From Flavobacterium faecale (GTDB lineage: Bacteria > Bacteroidota > Bacteroidia > Flavobacteriales > Flavobacteriaceae): a stretch of 64,000 bases of DNA. The notes below the pieces were generated by a model, which was given only the letters and a program-made list of their open reading frames with translations, was not told where the DNA came from and did not search any database. Positions within the stretch are counted from its first letter, which is position 1, and every line of letters begins with the position of its first letter. Location of the stretch: assembly GCF_003076455.1 (NCBI RefSeq), contig NZ_CP020918.1, positions 496,001 through 560,000 of the forward strand, read 5' to 3'. Of the stretch, positions 14,870-24,598 are shown one piece after another. The position numbers were made by a program, and so were the translations under genes.

Positions 14870-16468
14870 ATGAATGAGAATACCTTACACGCAATTCCAT
14901 CGCTTGACTACCTTGGAATTAAGCAAACTCAAATTCATTACCAATTATCACCTGAAGAATTGCACGAAAGAACAATTGCAGCAGGACAAGGAACTGAAAC
15001 ATCTACCGGCGCTTTAGACATTAACACTGGTAAATTCTCTGGACGTTCACCTTTGGACCGCTTTATTGTTAAAGACAGTATTACCGAAAATGATGTTTGG
15101 TGGGGTAATGTCAACATACCTTTTGAGCCACAACATTTTGATGCTTTGTACAACAAAATGACCGCCTACTTGTCAAACAAGGAGCTTTATGTGCGTGATG
15201 CCTACGTATGTGCCGATCCAAAATATCGCTTGAATGTACGCGTGGTAACCGAAACTGCTTGGGCAAATTTATTTTGTCACAATATGTTTCTGCGCCTTTC
15301 TGAAAGTGAATTAGCCGATTTTGATGCTGATTGGACTGTAATTTGTGCTCCAAGTTTCTTGGCTGTACCCGAACTTGACCATACAAGACAAGCTAATTTT
15401 GCCATATTGAACTTTAGCCGAAAAATTGCAATGATTGGCGGAACAGGATATACAGGCGAAATGAAAAAAGGAATTTTTTCGGCTTTGAATTTTATTCTTC
15501 CAGCATCTCGCAATGTATTGTCTATGCATTGTAGTGCTAATGTGGGTGACAACGGCGAAACTGCAATCTTTTTTGGATTGTCTGGAACAGGAAAAACAAC
15601 TTTGTCTGCTGATCCAAAACGAAAATTGATTGGTGACGATGAACATGGATGGACACCCGAAAACACAGTCTTTAATTTTGAAGGAGGATGCTATGCGAAA
15701 GTTGTCAATCTGTCTGAAGAAAATGAGCCAGACATCTTTCGTGCGATCAAAAAAGGTGCCCTACTAGAAAACATTGTATTCAAAGAAGGTACAAACGAAG
15801 TTGATTACGAAGACATCTCTATTACCCCAAACACGCGTGTAAGTTACCCAATAGATCATATCGATAATATTCAGCCTGGTTCAATGGGAAAAGATCCAAA
15901 GAACATCTTTTTCTTAACAGCTGATTCTTTTGGAATTTTACCTCCAATCTCTAAATTGACCCCAGGACAAGCAGCATACCATTTCATATCAGGCTACACA
16001 GCAAAAATCGCCGGTACTGAAGCTGGAATCACAGAACCTATGCCAAATTTTTCAGCTTGTTTTGGAGCTCCTTTCATGCCCTTGCATCCTACGAGATATG
16101 CTGAAATGTTGAGTCAAAAAATCAAAGAAGATGACGCGACCGTTTGGCTGATAAACACAGGATGGACTGGCGGTGCTTATGGTACCGGAAGCAGAATGAA
16201 ATTAAAATATACTCGCGCCATGATTGATGCTGCCTTAAGCGGCGAATTGGATGCCGTTGCATACAAAAACCACACTGTTTTTGGAGTTGCCATTCCGCAG
16301 AGTTGTCCTAATGTACCTGCCGAAATTTTAAACCCAAAAGACACTTGGAGTGATCAAGACTTGTACGACACAAAAGCAAAAGAATTAGCAGCAAAATTTC
16401 AAGCAAATTTCAAACAATTTTCGTCTTATGCCAATGAAGAAATTCTAGCAGGAGCACCGAAAATTTAG
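14870..16468 (+). CDS. pckA: ATP-dependent phosphoenolpyruvate carboxykinase
   Basis: A 532-residue cytosolic enzyme that converts oxaloacetate and ATP to phosphoenolpyruvate, CO2 and ADP, the entry to gluconeogenesis. The ATP-type signature is clear: P-loop GLSGTGKTTL at 236-245, kinase-2 metal motif LIGDDEHGW at 253-261, and the substrate-binding GKFSGRSPLDRF near 54-65. The MIGGTGYTGEMKKG segment (188-201) carries the active-site Lys. Length is typical. An inverted repeat sits just before its start, and a bidirectional terminator follows it. It is a housekeeping gene with no operon partner. Confidence 0.97.
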   Translation: MNENTLHAIPSLDYLGIKQTQIHYQLSPEELHERTIAAGQGTETSTGALDINTGKFSGRSPLDRFIVKDSITENDVWWGNVNIPFEPQHFDALYNKMTAYLSNKELYVRDAYVCADPKYRLNVRVVTETAWANLFCHNMFLRLSESELADFDADWTVICAPSFLAVPELDHTRQANFAILNFSRKIAMIGGTGYTGEMKKGIFSALNFILPASRNVLSMHCSANVGDNGETAIFFGLSGTGKTTLSADPKRKLIGDDEHGWTPENTVFNFEGGCYAKVVNLSEENEPDIFRAIKKGALLENIVFKEGTNEVDYEDISITPNTRVSYPIDHIDNIQPGSMGKDPKNIFFLTADSFGILPPISKLTPGQAAYHFISGYTAKIAGTEAGITEPMPNFSACFGAPFMPLHPTRYAEMLSQKIKEDDATVWLINTGWTGGAYGTGSRMKLKYTRAMIDAALSGELDAVAYKNHTVFGVAIPQSCPNVPAEILNPKDTWSDQDLYDTKAKELAAKFQANFKQFSSYANEEILAGAPKI

Positions 16469-16588
16469 CTTACTATGATTTTACAATTTTAAGTTGGAGG
16501 ACAGAAAAAAAGCAATAAATATATCCAAAATCTTAAAATATACTATTCGAAATTGAACATCGAAGTTTGAATTTCAATTTAAAAAAAT

Positions 16589-16627
16589 AGCCTTACTTAC
16601 AGAAATATATTTCTAATAAGTAAGGCT
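16589..16627. terminator. Convergent bidirectional terminator
   Basis: AGCCTTACTTA (16589-16599) pairs with TAAGTAAGGCT (16617-16627), with an inner palindrome AGAAATATATTTCT, an A-run on the left and T-run on the right. It serves both pckA and the convergent PH-SHOCT gene. Confidence 0.9.
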
Positions 16628-16652
16628 TTTTCTATTTGCTTTTTTATTAAGA

Positions 16653-17348
16653 CTACATATAACTCATAATCTCTTTTTTCAACGTGTCATATTCTCCTTG
16701 AAGAATCAAACCATTGTCTAATAGTTTTTTGAAGTTCTGCAATTTTTCGAATAATTCCTCTGACGATAAATCTTTTAAAGTTTTTTCTTGAGCAGCACTT
16801 TCGTTAGGAATCGATTGGTATTCCGGTGGACTAACTGATACAATTTCGGCATAATTCAATACCTCTTCTGTTTCTACTTCTTCAATTTCTTCAACAGCAG
16901 CTTCTTTTTCAACAAATACAGGTGGCGTTACAGCCTCAGGTGTTGCCAAAGTAACTTTTAAATTATCCATTTGCTCCTTAGCAAAAGTATACAGTTTGCG
17001 CGCTTGTGTTTTAGGAATGTAATCGATAGAAATGGTAAGATCGGTTTTGGTCGAAAAAGAAAATTCTGAACCTAGAATATTTTCTTTAACAAAAACTCCA
17101 GCTACATCTTCCCAGTCATAATCCACAAAATCCATTGACAAACCCAAGTTTTTGGGCTTACACAAAATCATTCGTTTATTAGTAAGTACAATACTATCTG
17201 GAAAAACGGTTATAGCAGGTTTTTTTTGAACGCCAATATACCCGACTTCTTCATTTTTCATTAATAGATCCTGCAGTTTTGAAGTGATTTTTTCAATTGC
17301 TTTAGGGTCTTGATCTTCGTTTAAGAATTTTTTTATTTGATCTTTCAT
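16653..17348 (-). CDS. PH-like and SHOCT domain protein
   Basis: A 231-residue cytosolic protein. Residues ~25-120 look like a bacterial pleckstrin-homology domain (FPDSIVLTNKRMILCKPK, then DYDWEDVAGVFVKENILG). A Glu/Val-rich acidic linker follows (~125-185). The last ~35 residues are a SHOCT domain (LQNFKKLLDNGLILQGEYDTLKKEI), a short helical motif common at protein termini with a proposed oligomerisation role. It follows the response-regulator/glycosyltransferase gene by 48 bases on the same strand, so it may be cotranscribed and work with it at the membrane. Function is otherwise unknown. Confidence 0.75.
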   Translation of the reverse strand: MKDQIKKFLNEDQDPKAIEKITSKLQDLLMKNEEVGYIGVQKKPAITVFPDSIVLTNKRMILCKPKNLGLSMDFVDYDWEDVAGVFVKENILGSEFSFSTKTDLTISIDYIPKTQARKLYTFAKEQMDNLKVTLATPEAVTPPVFVEKEAAVEEIEEVETEEVLNYAEIVSVSPPEYQSIPNESAAQEKTLKDLSSEELFEKLQNFKKLLDNGLILQGEYDTLKKEIMSYM

Positions 17349-17396
17349 ATATAGGTGTGCGTCGCTAGATTTTTATTAGAATCAAAGCTAACGAAT

Positions 17397-18566
17397 TTAA
17401 CGGTATGATATTGCTATTTGTCCGATTTGGAAAACGATTTTTAACGAATCTTTAAAGGATAACTTCGATCCGTCGGCATGGATCCATCTTTTTAATGGTT
17501 GCTCACATACCATCTTTTTAGTCTCTTCGTCTCCGTATATTTTTTTCATTCGCATAAAAATCTCCACATCAAAGAGCCATTTGGTCAAAAATTTTGTTTG
17601 AAATGTTTTTTCAATTACGTCTTTACTCATAATCTTGGCACCACATTGGGTGTCATTGAATTCCATTCCGATTGTTTTTCGAATAATAAAATTAATCATT
17701 TTACTAATAATCGCACGGGCAGATTCCTTGGTGATGTCTGCACCCATACGCGCCATACGGCTACCACTTACAATCTTAAAGTTAGACCCAGAAATAGTAG
17801 TAACTAGATCATGAAAATCAGCAAAATCGGTTGATAAATCGGCATCAAGAAAACCTAGGTAATCAAATTGATTTTGTTTGGCAAGGTGCAACATCCCTAA
17901 TCGAACAGCTTCTGCCTTACCTCCATTTTTTTCGCAATCATAAATACTTATGTGGTCTTCATTACCCACACGTAATTTTTCTAATACTTCTAATGTTTTA
18001 TCTGTACTTCCGTCATTGACAAAACACAAATGATAACCAAGGTTAGAATTTATAAAAGTTTTAAATTCATCATCTAATAATCTTAGTTCTTCGTTATAAC
18101 ACGGAATTACAACACCAATACAATCATTTTGAATAATTTGATTCTTTTTGGTTTCGTTTGATAATTTTTCACCACTACCGATAAGTCTTTTTACACGAGC
18201 TCCAATTTCGCTCAAACTTAATGGTTTTTTCATATAATCATCGACACCGATATCAAAACCTTTCACGATTGTTTCTTCATCTGTGTTACCAGACAGAATC
18301 ATTACCGGAGTAGTATGCCCTTTGGTGACTTTAATGTGCTTGGCAATTGCCAAACCATTGTTTTCATTCGTCATTTCTTCAGCATGTGTGTCTTCAGAAA
18401 ACGGCATATTGATATCAGCTATAACTAAGCTTGGTGCATTTAAATCATATTTTTGTATTCCATCAGAAACATTTTTGGCCGTTATCACTTGATAACCTAA
18501 GTCCAAAAGACATTTTTCTAAGGACAAAACAACCAATTCTTGGTCATCAACAATTAATATCTTCAT
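17397..18566 (-). CDS. Response regulator-GT2 glycosyltransferase fusion
   Basis: A 389-residue fusion. Residues 1-130 are a receiver domain with acidic pocket Asp7/Asp8, phospho-acceptor Asp51 and conserved Lys114 before Pro. It carries an unusual insert after the phosphorylation loop (about residues 56-70, SEDTHAEEMTNENNG). Residues ~148-389 are a GT2 domain like the ALG5/DPM1 polyprenyl-phosphate glucosyl- or mannosyltransferases: VVIPCYNEE, FVNDGSTDKT, DADLS at 241-245 (metal site) and FNDTQCGAKIM. There is no C-terminal transmembrane pair. The design suggests a sugar transfer step switched by phosphorylation. It diverges from the large membrane protein gene and heads a two-gene operon. 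The fusion is in one uninterrupted frame. Confidence 0.9.
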   Translation of the reverse strand: MKILIVDDQELVVLSLEKCLLDLGYQVITAKNVSDGIQKYDLNAPSLVIADINMPFSEDTHAEEMTNENNGLAIAKHIKVTKGHTTPVMILSGNTDEETIVKGFDIGVDDYMKKPLSLSEIGARVKRLIGSGEKLSNETKKNQIIQNDCIGVVIPCYNEELRLLDDEFKTFINSNLGYHLCFVNDGSTDKTLEVLEKLRVGNEDHISIYDCEKNGGKAEAVRLGMLHLAKQNQFDYLGFLDADLSTDFADFHDLVTTISGSNFKIVSGSRMARMGADITKESARAIISKMINFIIRKTIGMEFNDTQCGAKIMSKDVIEKTFQTKFLTKWLFDVEIFMRMKKIYGDEETKKMVCEQPLKRWIHADGSKLSFKDSLKIVFQIGQIAISYR

Positions 18567-18731
18567 AGTTTCCTATTTTTTTAGTAGATTGGGTAAAAGT
18601 AAATATATTAAATATCTGATAGCTTTACAACAGAATAGCATAAAAAAAGCTTTCAAACATTCATTATTAATTTGTATTTAAAGGTAAATACTTTTATCAT
18701 TACATTTACATCTAGATAAATTATAATATTC

Positions 18732-21700
18732 GTGAAGGAAACAACCAACAAATATCTCATAGTGGCACTACTCATTGGGGTAGTATTTCACTCTAGTGCT
18801 ATTTTCTTCACACTCGAGAGTACCTACGACGCTTTAATCCACATGTTCTTTGCGCAACATTACGCAACGAGCTGGTTTGAGCCATGGAATTATAGTTGGT
18901 ACACGGGGTTCACCGTTATGGGCTATCCACCATTAGTTCATCAAACCATAGGACTCTTATCCTTAATTGGCGGACTTAAATTTGGTATGTTTACCGTTGC
19001 CATCATTGGTATTATTCTATTTATCACAGGAGTCTACCGGTATACTTTGATGATTACCGGTGATCGAAACGTGGCAGGATATGCCGCCATAGTCTCCGTT
19101 TTCTCATCATCGTTTGTAGAAACCCTTCATATTTTTGGACAATTACCCAGTATTGTAGGGGTTTCGATTTTGATGCACTGCATGCCCGAAATCTATCTCT
19201 GGATAAAGAACGGAAAAATAAAATACTTCTTTAGGTCGTTATCGCTGTTGGCTGTTACAATCACTTCGCATCATGTGACGCCTATTTTCGGAATGGTATT
19301 TTTTATTTTTCCGCTTATAGGTACCGTGATTATGGATGTTGCACGAGAGCAAGTTGACTCATACAAGGACATTAAATTCAAATTATTTCTCCAAACTTTT
19401 TTTAAATTATTTAAAAGAATTATGGCTTTCGGAATGAGTTCTTTATTCCTTATTATCTTTTGTATTTTTCCATATTGGGTAAATTCAAAGGCCAATCCAA
19501 TCACACAAGTACCTATTCCGCATGGGAGTCGCGACAACTTTTTGGAAGTTACGTCGTCTGGATTGATGTTTTTTGTCATTCCTTGGGGGATACTATTCTT
19601 TATCTTGCCCTATATTATTTATCGATATTATAGCAAAAGATACATTTGTTTTGGGCTTTCTATTTCGCTACTTGTCGTTTTGGGAACAGGAGGAACAACT
19701 CCTATTCCGTTAAAAGTACTTGGCGAAACTGCTTTTAACATTCTTACTCTTGACCGTTTTACACTTTGGGCCTCCATTATGAGTCTCCCCATGTTTGGAG
19801 AATTTGTATACCGATTGATTGAAGGAGATCTAAAAGTTGCAATTCAGCAACGGTTTGGAAACGTTTATCACCGTATTTTGGGTGCTTGTTTTGCTGGCTC
19901 CTTTTTGTTTTTTGCAGGTTTTACTATTACACTGGGTTACTTTCGACCTTTTCAACCACAAAAAATAAATACTTTACCACTTGTCAATTTCTTAAACCAA
20001 GATCAGCACGATCAATGGCGCTTTTTGCCACTGGGGTTTGGTGATCAAATGGCAACCTTATCCTCACAAACTAAAGCAAAAACTGTTGATGGAAACTACC
20101 ACTCTGCCAGACGTTTACCTGAATTAACTTCGCGTGCAATCGAGCGACTGGAGAACTCAAAATTTAGAGGAATGGAAGGTATTGGCTCGTTGCAGCAATT
20201 CTTGACCGTTCCTGAAAAATACAATTTGAAATATGTTTTTTCGAATGATAAGTTTTATGACCCCATACTTTATTTCTGTGGTTGGCATCGTTTGTCTTTG
20301 TTAGAAAACGGAATCATGGTTTGGGAAAAACTGAATGTTGCCCCTTTGCCCAAAGTACTCCCCAAGGATGAAGTACCCTTGTTCTTAAAACTCATGTGGG
20401 GAATTATCCCTGTACTTACCGTAATTTTAGCTTTTGTTATCAATGTTCAAAGCATATTCTACAAAGCTCTAAAAATTAAAAACGTTGTAAAGCCTGACTT
20501 CTTCAAGTTTGCAGTGCCCTACAACAAATTTCCGTTTAAAATCATAGTTGTACTTCATCTTTGGGTAATTCTATTAGGAGTGGTCATAAGCTACGGCATG
20601 TATCAGGCCTATATGTTTAATGCAACTCAGGTAAGCCCTACCAACGTTGTAAAAGCCTACTATGATGCACTGGATTACAAATATTATGAAAAAGCGCATT
20701 CGTACATTGACCCAAAAAGTCATCTAGCTATCTCACAATTTATGCTCGAAACCTCTGTTGCAGATGGTATATTAAACTCGTATGCGAAACTTGACGCTAT
20801 CGAAATCGAAATTATAAAAAGTTCAAAAGAGCGAGCTACCTTAGTGGCACATACCAAATGGATCACCCCACTAGAAATTATCAAAAAAGACTACTATCAT
20901 GAAACCATAAGTCAAAACGGAACTTGGTATTTACTTCCTCAAAAACAACCCTTGGACATTCCGCCAGATCAATTTTTGGCCGATAACACAACAGAATACT
21001 TTAAACAGGGAAGACGAAAAATCACCACACAGCAAACGTATCACGAAGACGTTTTGAAACAACCTGAACTCGAAATATTATCAGCAAAATTAATTCAGTA
21101 CAACAATGAATACATTATTATAGGTGAATTGCAAAACATTGATAATTTCCCTGCCGACGTAGTTTTGAAGTCGACTTTGTACAACAATCATGATAAAGTT
21201 TTGGCTACTTTCAATGCCAAGGACGTTATCAAACATAAAATAATGCCTAAGGAAACTACTAGTTTCAAAGTGAATTTTGAAGAAATTTCGTGGTTAAAAA
21301 AGGATGTAGCACAGCCTACAACCTTCAACCCAAACGAGTATACTCCAAAAGACATTAGCGAAACCCCTGCCAATTTTGACATTCAGTCTGCAGGGAATGT
21401 GGCAATAACCGATTTTTATATCCAAGTTACTTTATCTGATTTAGAAATCGAGAACAATCACTTAAAAGGAACGCTGTTTAATTACGGTATACAAGAAGTG
21501 ACGGTACCCGAATTATTAATTTCGTACTATACCGATCAAAAAGAGTTGTTATATGTAGATCATTACTTTTTAAGAGAGGGAGTACGTGTACAGCGTAAAC
21601 AATATTTTGATTATAAAATGCTAGATTTGACCAAGTGCAAAATAATTCTCTCCTCACTGGCAACCTGCTATGTAAATGGATTACCCAACGGAGACCTCGC

Positions 21701-21821
21701 GCGTACCATCATACCCAAGCGTGATCGCGAGGTCGAAAAAGAATTACTTCAAAAAGTGAACGGAAAAGGATTTAGCTATATAAAAATTGAAATGAATAAC
21801 TATATTGGTAATCCAAAATGA
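18732..21821 (+). CDS. GT-C-like polytopic membrane protein with periplasmic domains
   Basis: 1,029 residues from a GTG start; no nearer ATG keeps the first helix. Residues ~8-430 hold about ten transmembrane helices with an early loop carrying Asp33 and His37 (STYDALIHMFFAQHY), the usual place for GT-C catalytic acids. Later loops contain YPPLVHQ and TSHHVTP. A soluble stretch (~435-550) and two more helices (~555-575, ~612-632) follow. The C-terminal ~390 residues look like an NTF2-like domain (VVKAYYDALDYKYYEKAHSYI) and a beta-sandwich (LEILSAKLIQYNNEYIII). It overlaps the next gene by four bases, so three genes form a tight operon. The likely role is polymerising or transferring lipid-linked sugar across the inner membrane, which is inference. 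Confidence 0.7.
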   Translation: MKETTNKYLIVALLIGVVFHSSAIFFTLESTYDALIHMFFAQHYATSWFEPWNYSWYTGFTVMGYPPLVHQTIGLLSLIGGLKFGMFTVAIIGIILFITGVYRYTLMITGDRNVAGYAAIVSVFSSSFVETLHIFGQLPSIVGVSILMHCMPEIYLWIKNGKIKYFFRSLSLLAVTITSHHVTPIFGMVFFIFPLIGTVIMDVAREQVDSYKDIKFKLFLQTFFKLFKRIMAFGMSSLFLIIFCIFPYWVNSKANPITQVPIPHGSRDNFLEVTSSGLMFFVIPWGILFFILPYIIYRYYSKRYICFGLSISLLVVLGTGGTTPIPLKVLGETAFNILTLDRFTLWASIMSLPMFGEFVYRLIEGDLKVAIQQRFGNVYHRILGACFAGSFLFFAGFTITLGYFRPFQPQKINTLPLVNFLNQDQHDQWRFLPLGFGDQMATLSSQTKAKTVDGNYHSARRLPELTSRAIERLENSKFRGMEGIGSLQQFLTVPEKYNLKYVFSNDKFYDPILYFCGWHRLSLLENGIMVWEKLNVAPLPKVLPKDEVPLFLKLMWGIIPVLTVILAFVINVQSIFYKALKIKNVVKPDFFKFAVPYNKFPFKIIVVLHLWVILLGVVISYGMYQAYMFNATQVSPTNVVKAYYDALDYKYYEKAHSYIDPKSHLAISQFMLETSVADGILNSYAKLDAIEIEIIKSSKERATLVAHTKWITPLEIIKKDYYHETISQNGTWYLLPQKQPLDIPPDQFLADNTTEYFKQGRRKITTQQTYHEDVLKQPELEILSAKLIQYNNEYIIIGELQNIDNFPADVVLKSTLYNNHDKVLATFNAKDVIKHKIMPKETTSFKVNFEEISWLKKDVAQPTTFNPNEYTPKDISETPANFDIQSAGNVAITDFYIQVTLSDLEIENNHLKGTLFNYGIQEVTVPELLISYYTDQKELLYVDHYFLREGVRVQRKQYFDYKMLDLTKCKIILSSLATCYVNGLPNGDLARTIIPKRDREVEKELLQKVNGKGFSYIKIEMNNYIGNPK

Positions 21822-23053
21822 TAAAAAAAGTCATACATAGCATACTCCCTATAGTGTTACTGCTCGCATTTGTTTATGTAGCGGCAAAGATAAACACGAG
21901 TCAAGCTGTTTCGCAATTGGTTACAGCGCAAAAAAGTTTCATAGCCGGAAGACCGATTACCTTGACTTTTACAACAAACTCAAAAACAGCAAACGCCAGT
22001 TTGTTTATTATTCATACCTATGGAAAAACAGTAGTTACCGCAACCAATAGTGACGGTAAACTAAATTTTAAAATACCTACTGTCTATTTTATTAAAACCG
22101 GAATCGTATCTTGGTATTTAATTCAGGACGACACGCAAACAGCCAATGGTAGCTTTACGATTACGCCAAACAATACAACTCCTACGCTATTAGAAAATTA
22201 TCTAGGACCACCAAGCTTACTTACTGGAACAGATCATTTTACAATGATGGTCGCCATACCAACAGACAGTTATGACAACCCAAAAGAAAATGGCACAGCT
22301 GTACTGATCAAAGATCAATTTTTGGATAATGTTACCGTAACCGAAAAAAAGACAAAGTCGTTTATTGCTTGGAAAGATATTTATTCTAGAACAAAATCGG
22401 GAAAAATGTTGGTCTCTACAGAATGTAATTCGACCGACTCTAAAGAATTTGAGACCGAAATAAAACCATCGCCAAGTGAAGACTTTACAATCGATTATGC
22501 TAGAAATCACCAGTTTGCCGACGGAAACCAAATTACCACTGTAAAAACATCGGTAATTAAAGATCGTTTTGATAACTTAGTAGGAGACGGAACTGTAGTT
22601 ATGTTTCAAGTCATTACTAATGCTAATATTTTACTGAAATCTTACGCAGCTACGATCAACGGCGTAGCGATAGGTCAAATTTTACATCCCGATCATGAAG
22701 ATACGTACAAAATTAAAGCCTATGTCACTGGTATCGCCCAAAGCAAACCTATTAGTGTAAGTTATAAACCGCTTATCAAAACGTTCAAGTACACTTTTTC
22801 AGAGCAAAATCGAAAAATCACGGTAGGACCTGTTCGAAGTTTCATGAAGCAACTAGTCCCTGATGGTGTCAAAGTAGAATTAAAAATATTTCATAAAAAG
22901 GAACTATTAGAAACAAAAATCGTAGAAACCAACAAAGGCCTTGCTACCTTTATATTATTGGCTCCCTTTTATCCTAAAAAAGAATACCAGTTTACCATTA
23001 AAACATTAGGCATTACACAACAAACAGAAATAAAAAAATATGAAACTAATTAA
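21818..23053 (+). CDS. Membrane-anchored Ig-like periplasmic protein
   Basis: 411 residues with an N-terminal signal anchor (residues ~6-24, SILPIVLLLAFVYVAAKI) and no lipobox Cys. The rest is beta-rich and contains several segments typical of Ig-like or invasin-type sandwiches: FIAGRPITLTFTTN, GKLNFKIPTVYF, VKTSVIKDRFDNLVGDGTVV. The last of these matches the bacterial Big_1-type pattern (strand, D.ND.G, GTVV). It overlaps both neighbours (4 and 14 bases), so its product is probably made in fixed ratio with the GT-C-like protein and the GH5-like enzyme and may scaffold them in the periplasm. No catalytic motif is visible. Confidence 0.65.
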   Translation: MIKKVIHSILPIVLLLAFVYVAAKINTSQAVSQLVTAQKSFIAGRPITLTFTTNSKTANASLFIIHTYGKTVVTATNSDGKLNFKIPTVYFIKTGIVSWYLIQDDTQTANGSFTITPNNTTPTLLENYLGPPSLLTGTDHFTMMVAIPTDSYDNPKENGTAVLIKDQFLDNVTVTEKKTKSFIAWKDIYSRTKSGKMLVSTECNSTDSKEFETEIKPSPSEDFTIDYARNHQFADGNQITTVKTSVIKDRFDNLVGDGTVVMFQVITNANILLKSYAATINGVAIGQILHPDHEDTYKIKAYVTGIAQSKPISVSYKPLIKTFKYTFSEQNRKITVGPVRSFMKQLVPDGVKVELKIFHKKELLETKIVETNKGLATFILLAPFYPKKEYQFTIKTLGITQQTEIKKYETN

Positions 23054-24596
23054 CAACAAGAGCATATTAAAAGCGGCCTTTGTGCTATCTTTTATTTTGA
23101 TTAGTATTTTTACCATGTTGGGTATTGGCCGCATTCTTGACTACCTTAATACAGGAGCAAGTAGAGCAACAATGTTACACCTAGAAACCGAAAGTGAAGA
23201 TGTTTACCTTCCAAAAGTAACTTGGACAAACCTCATCAATCCCGCGCGTGAAATGGAAAAAAACACCTTGGGGAAATTAGAGCGCGATTACTTATTTTCA
23301 TGGTATGTAAAAAACAATGCTTTAGAAAAAAACATCTCAGATGGAGTTGACGATTATTATACTCAAAACACACGTCAAAATTTGTATCGCACTATCAAAT
23401 ACAATCGAACGCACGATATTTCGATAGAAAACACAACAATAAAACATTTTCCTGACCTAGAGTTTTACAGCGAAGACGGGCAATTGGTTGTCTTTACAGA
23501 CAAAAATGTGATCGAATATCAAAAGGTTTTTCAAAATAAAAAACTATTAACTACCGTACAAGATACTGCCACTTACAAAGTGATGATGCTCTTGGAAGAT
23601 GGTTTCTGGCGTGTACGACACTTTTTAAAAATGGAAGCTGAACCTTTCGAAAAAGATACTATTAAACCGCATCCTGTTTATACGGTTGCCAACAAACAAA
23701 TTTTACAAAATAACAAACCATATACCATTAAGGGCATTAACTATTATCCTAAAAATTCAGCTTGGGACACCTTTGGTGAGTTATTTAACAAAGATACTAT
23801 CGCTCAAGATTTTGATATAATAAAAAAGGCTAACCTTAATACAATCAGGGTTTTTATTCAGTACGGTGATTTTGGAAAAGCAGTAATTGTTCCAGATAAA
23901 ATGGCGAAATTAAAGACACTTCTAGACTTGGCGGAGACTAAAAAACTAGCCGTTATCGTGACCTTATTTGATTTTTACAGTGATTACACGCTTGGTAGCT
24001 GGACCTTGACCCATCGTCATGCAGAGCAAATTGTTTCTACATTTAAGAACCATAAAGCGGTTTTGGCATGGGATATAAAAAATGAGCCCAATCTTGACTT
24101 TGAAAATCGTGACAAAGACAATGTTCTTAATTGGCTGGATCACATGATTACGGTCATTAAAGAGAATGATCCAAATCATTTGATTACCATTGGTTGGTCA
24201 AACTCGGTTGCTGCGACAAACCTTGCCGACAAAATGGATTTTATATCCTATCATTTTTATAACGACATCAAACATGTGGTTTATGAAACAGATTTATTGA
24301 TCAAAACCACCAAAAAACCGGTAGTAATTGAAGAGTTTGGAATCCCATCCTACGGTGGAATTTGGAATTTATGGGAAAGCAGTATTTCCAAGCAAGCCGC
24401 TTACCATCAAGAAATTCAAGGTTATTTCAAGAAACACAATTATTCTTTTATGTCTTGGACTTTATATGATTTTCCACATGTACCGGATCAAGTTGCAGGT
24501 AAATATCCATGGCAAAAGTATAGACAAAAAAAATTCGGGTTTATTGATGATAAAGGAATCAACAAACCCGCATTTAAGTATATTTCGAATAAATAA
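23040..24596 (+). CDS. Membrane-anchored GH5-like glycoside hydrolase
   Basis: 518 residues. A transmembrane anchor lies at ~12-32, then an NTF2-like alpha/beta domain (~75-205), then a (beta/alpha)8 hydrolase of the GH5/clan A type (~212-515). Catalytic residues visible are the acid/base Glu349 in DIKNEPNLDF and the nucleophile Glu432 in VVIEEFGIPS. NTIRVFIQYGDF holds the usual early Arg, and the motif WDIKNEP is typical of mannanase or glucanase subfamilies. In synthase-dependent exopolysaccharide systems a periplasmic hydrolase trims the nascent chain, and the operon with a GT-C-like protein suggests that role here. It overlaps the previous gene by 14 bases. Its stop is two bases from the convergent GT4 gene. 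Confidence 0.8.
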   Translation: MKLINNKSILKAAFVLSFILISIFTMLGIGRILDYLNTGASRATMLHLETESEDVYLPKVTWTNLINPAREMEKNTLGKLERDYLFSWYVKNNALEKNISDGVDDYYTQNTRQNLYRTIKYNRTHDISIENTTIKHFPDLEFYSEDGQLVVFTDKNVIEYQKVFQNKKLLTTVQDTATYKVMMLLEDGFWRVRHFLKMEAEPFEKDTIKPHPVYTVANKQILQNNKPYTIKGINYYPKNSAWDTFGELFNKDTIAQDFDIIKKANLNTIRVFIQYGDFGKAVIVPDKMAKLKTLLDLAETKKLAVIVTLFDFYSDYTLGSWTLTHRHAEQIVSTFKNHKAVLAWDIKNEPNLDFENRDKDNVLNWLDHMITVIKENDPNHLITIGWSNSVAATNLADKMDFISYHFYNDIKHVVYETDLLIKTTKKPVVIEEFGIPSYGGIWNLWESSISKQAAYHQEIQGYFKKHNYSFMSWTLYDFPHVPDQVAGKYPWQKYRQKKFGFIDDKGINKPAFKYISNK

Positions 24597-24598
24597 TA

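Noticed and set aside
15111..15666. Several long minus-strand frames opposite pckA
   Set aside because: They are antisense shadows of a highly conserved coding sequence and have no start signals or recognisable domains.
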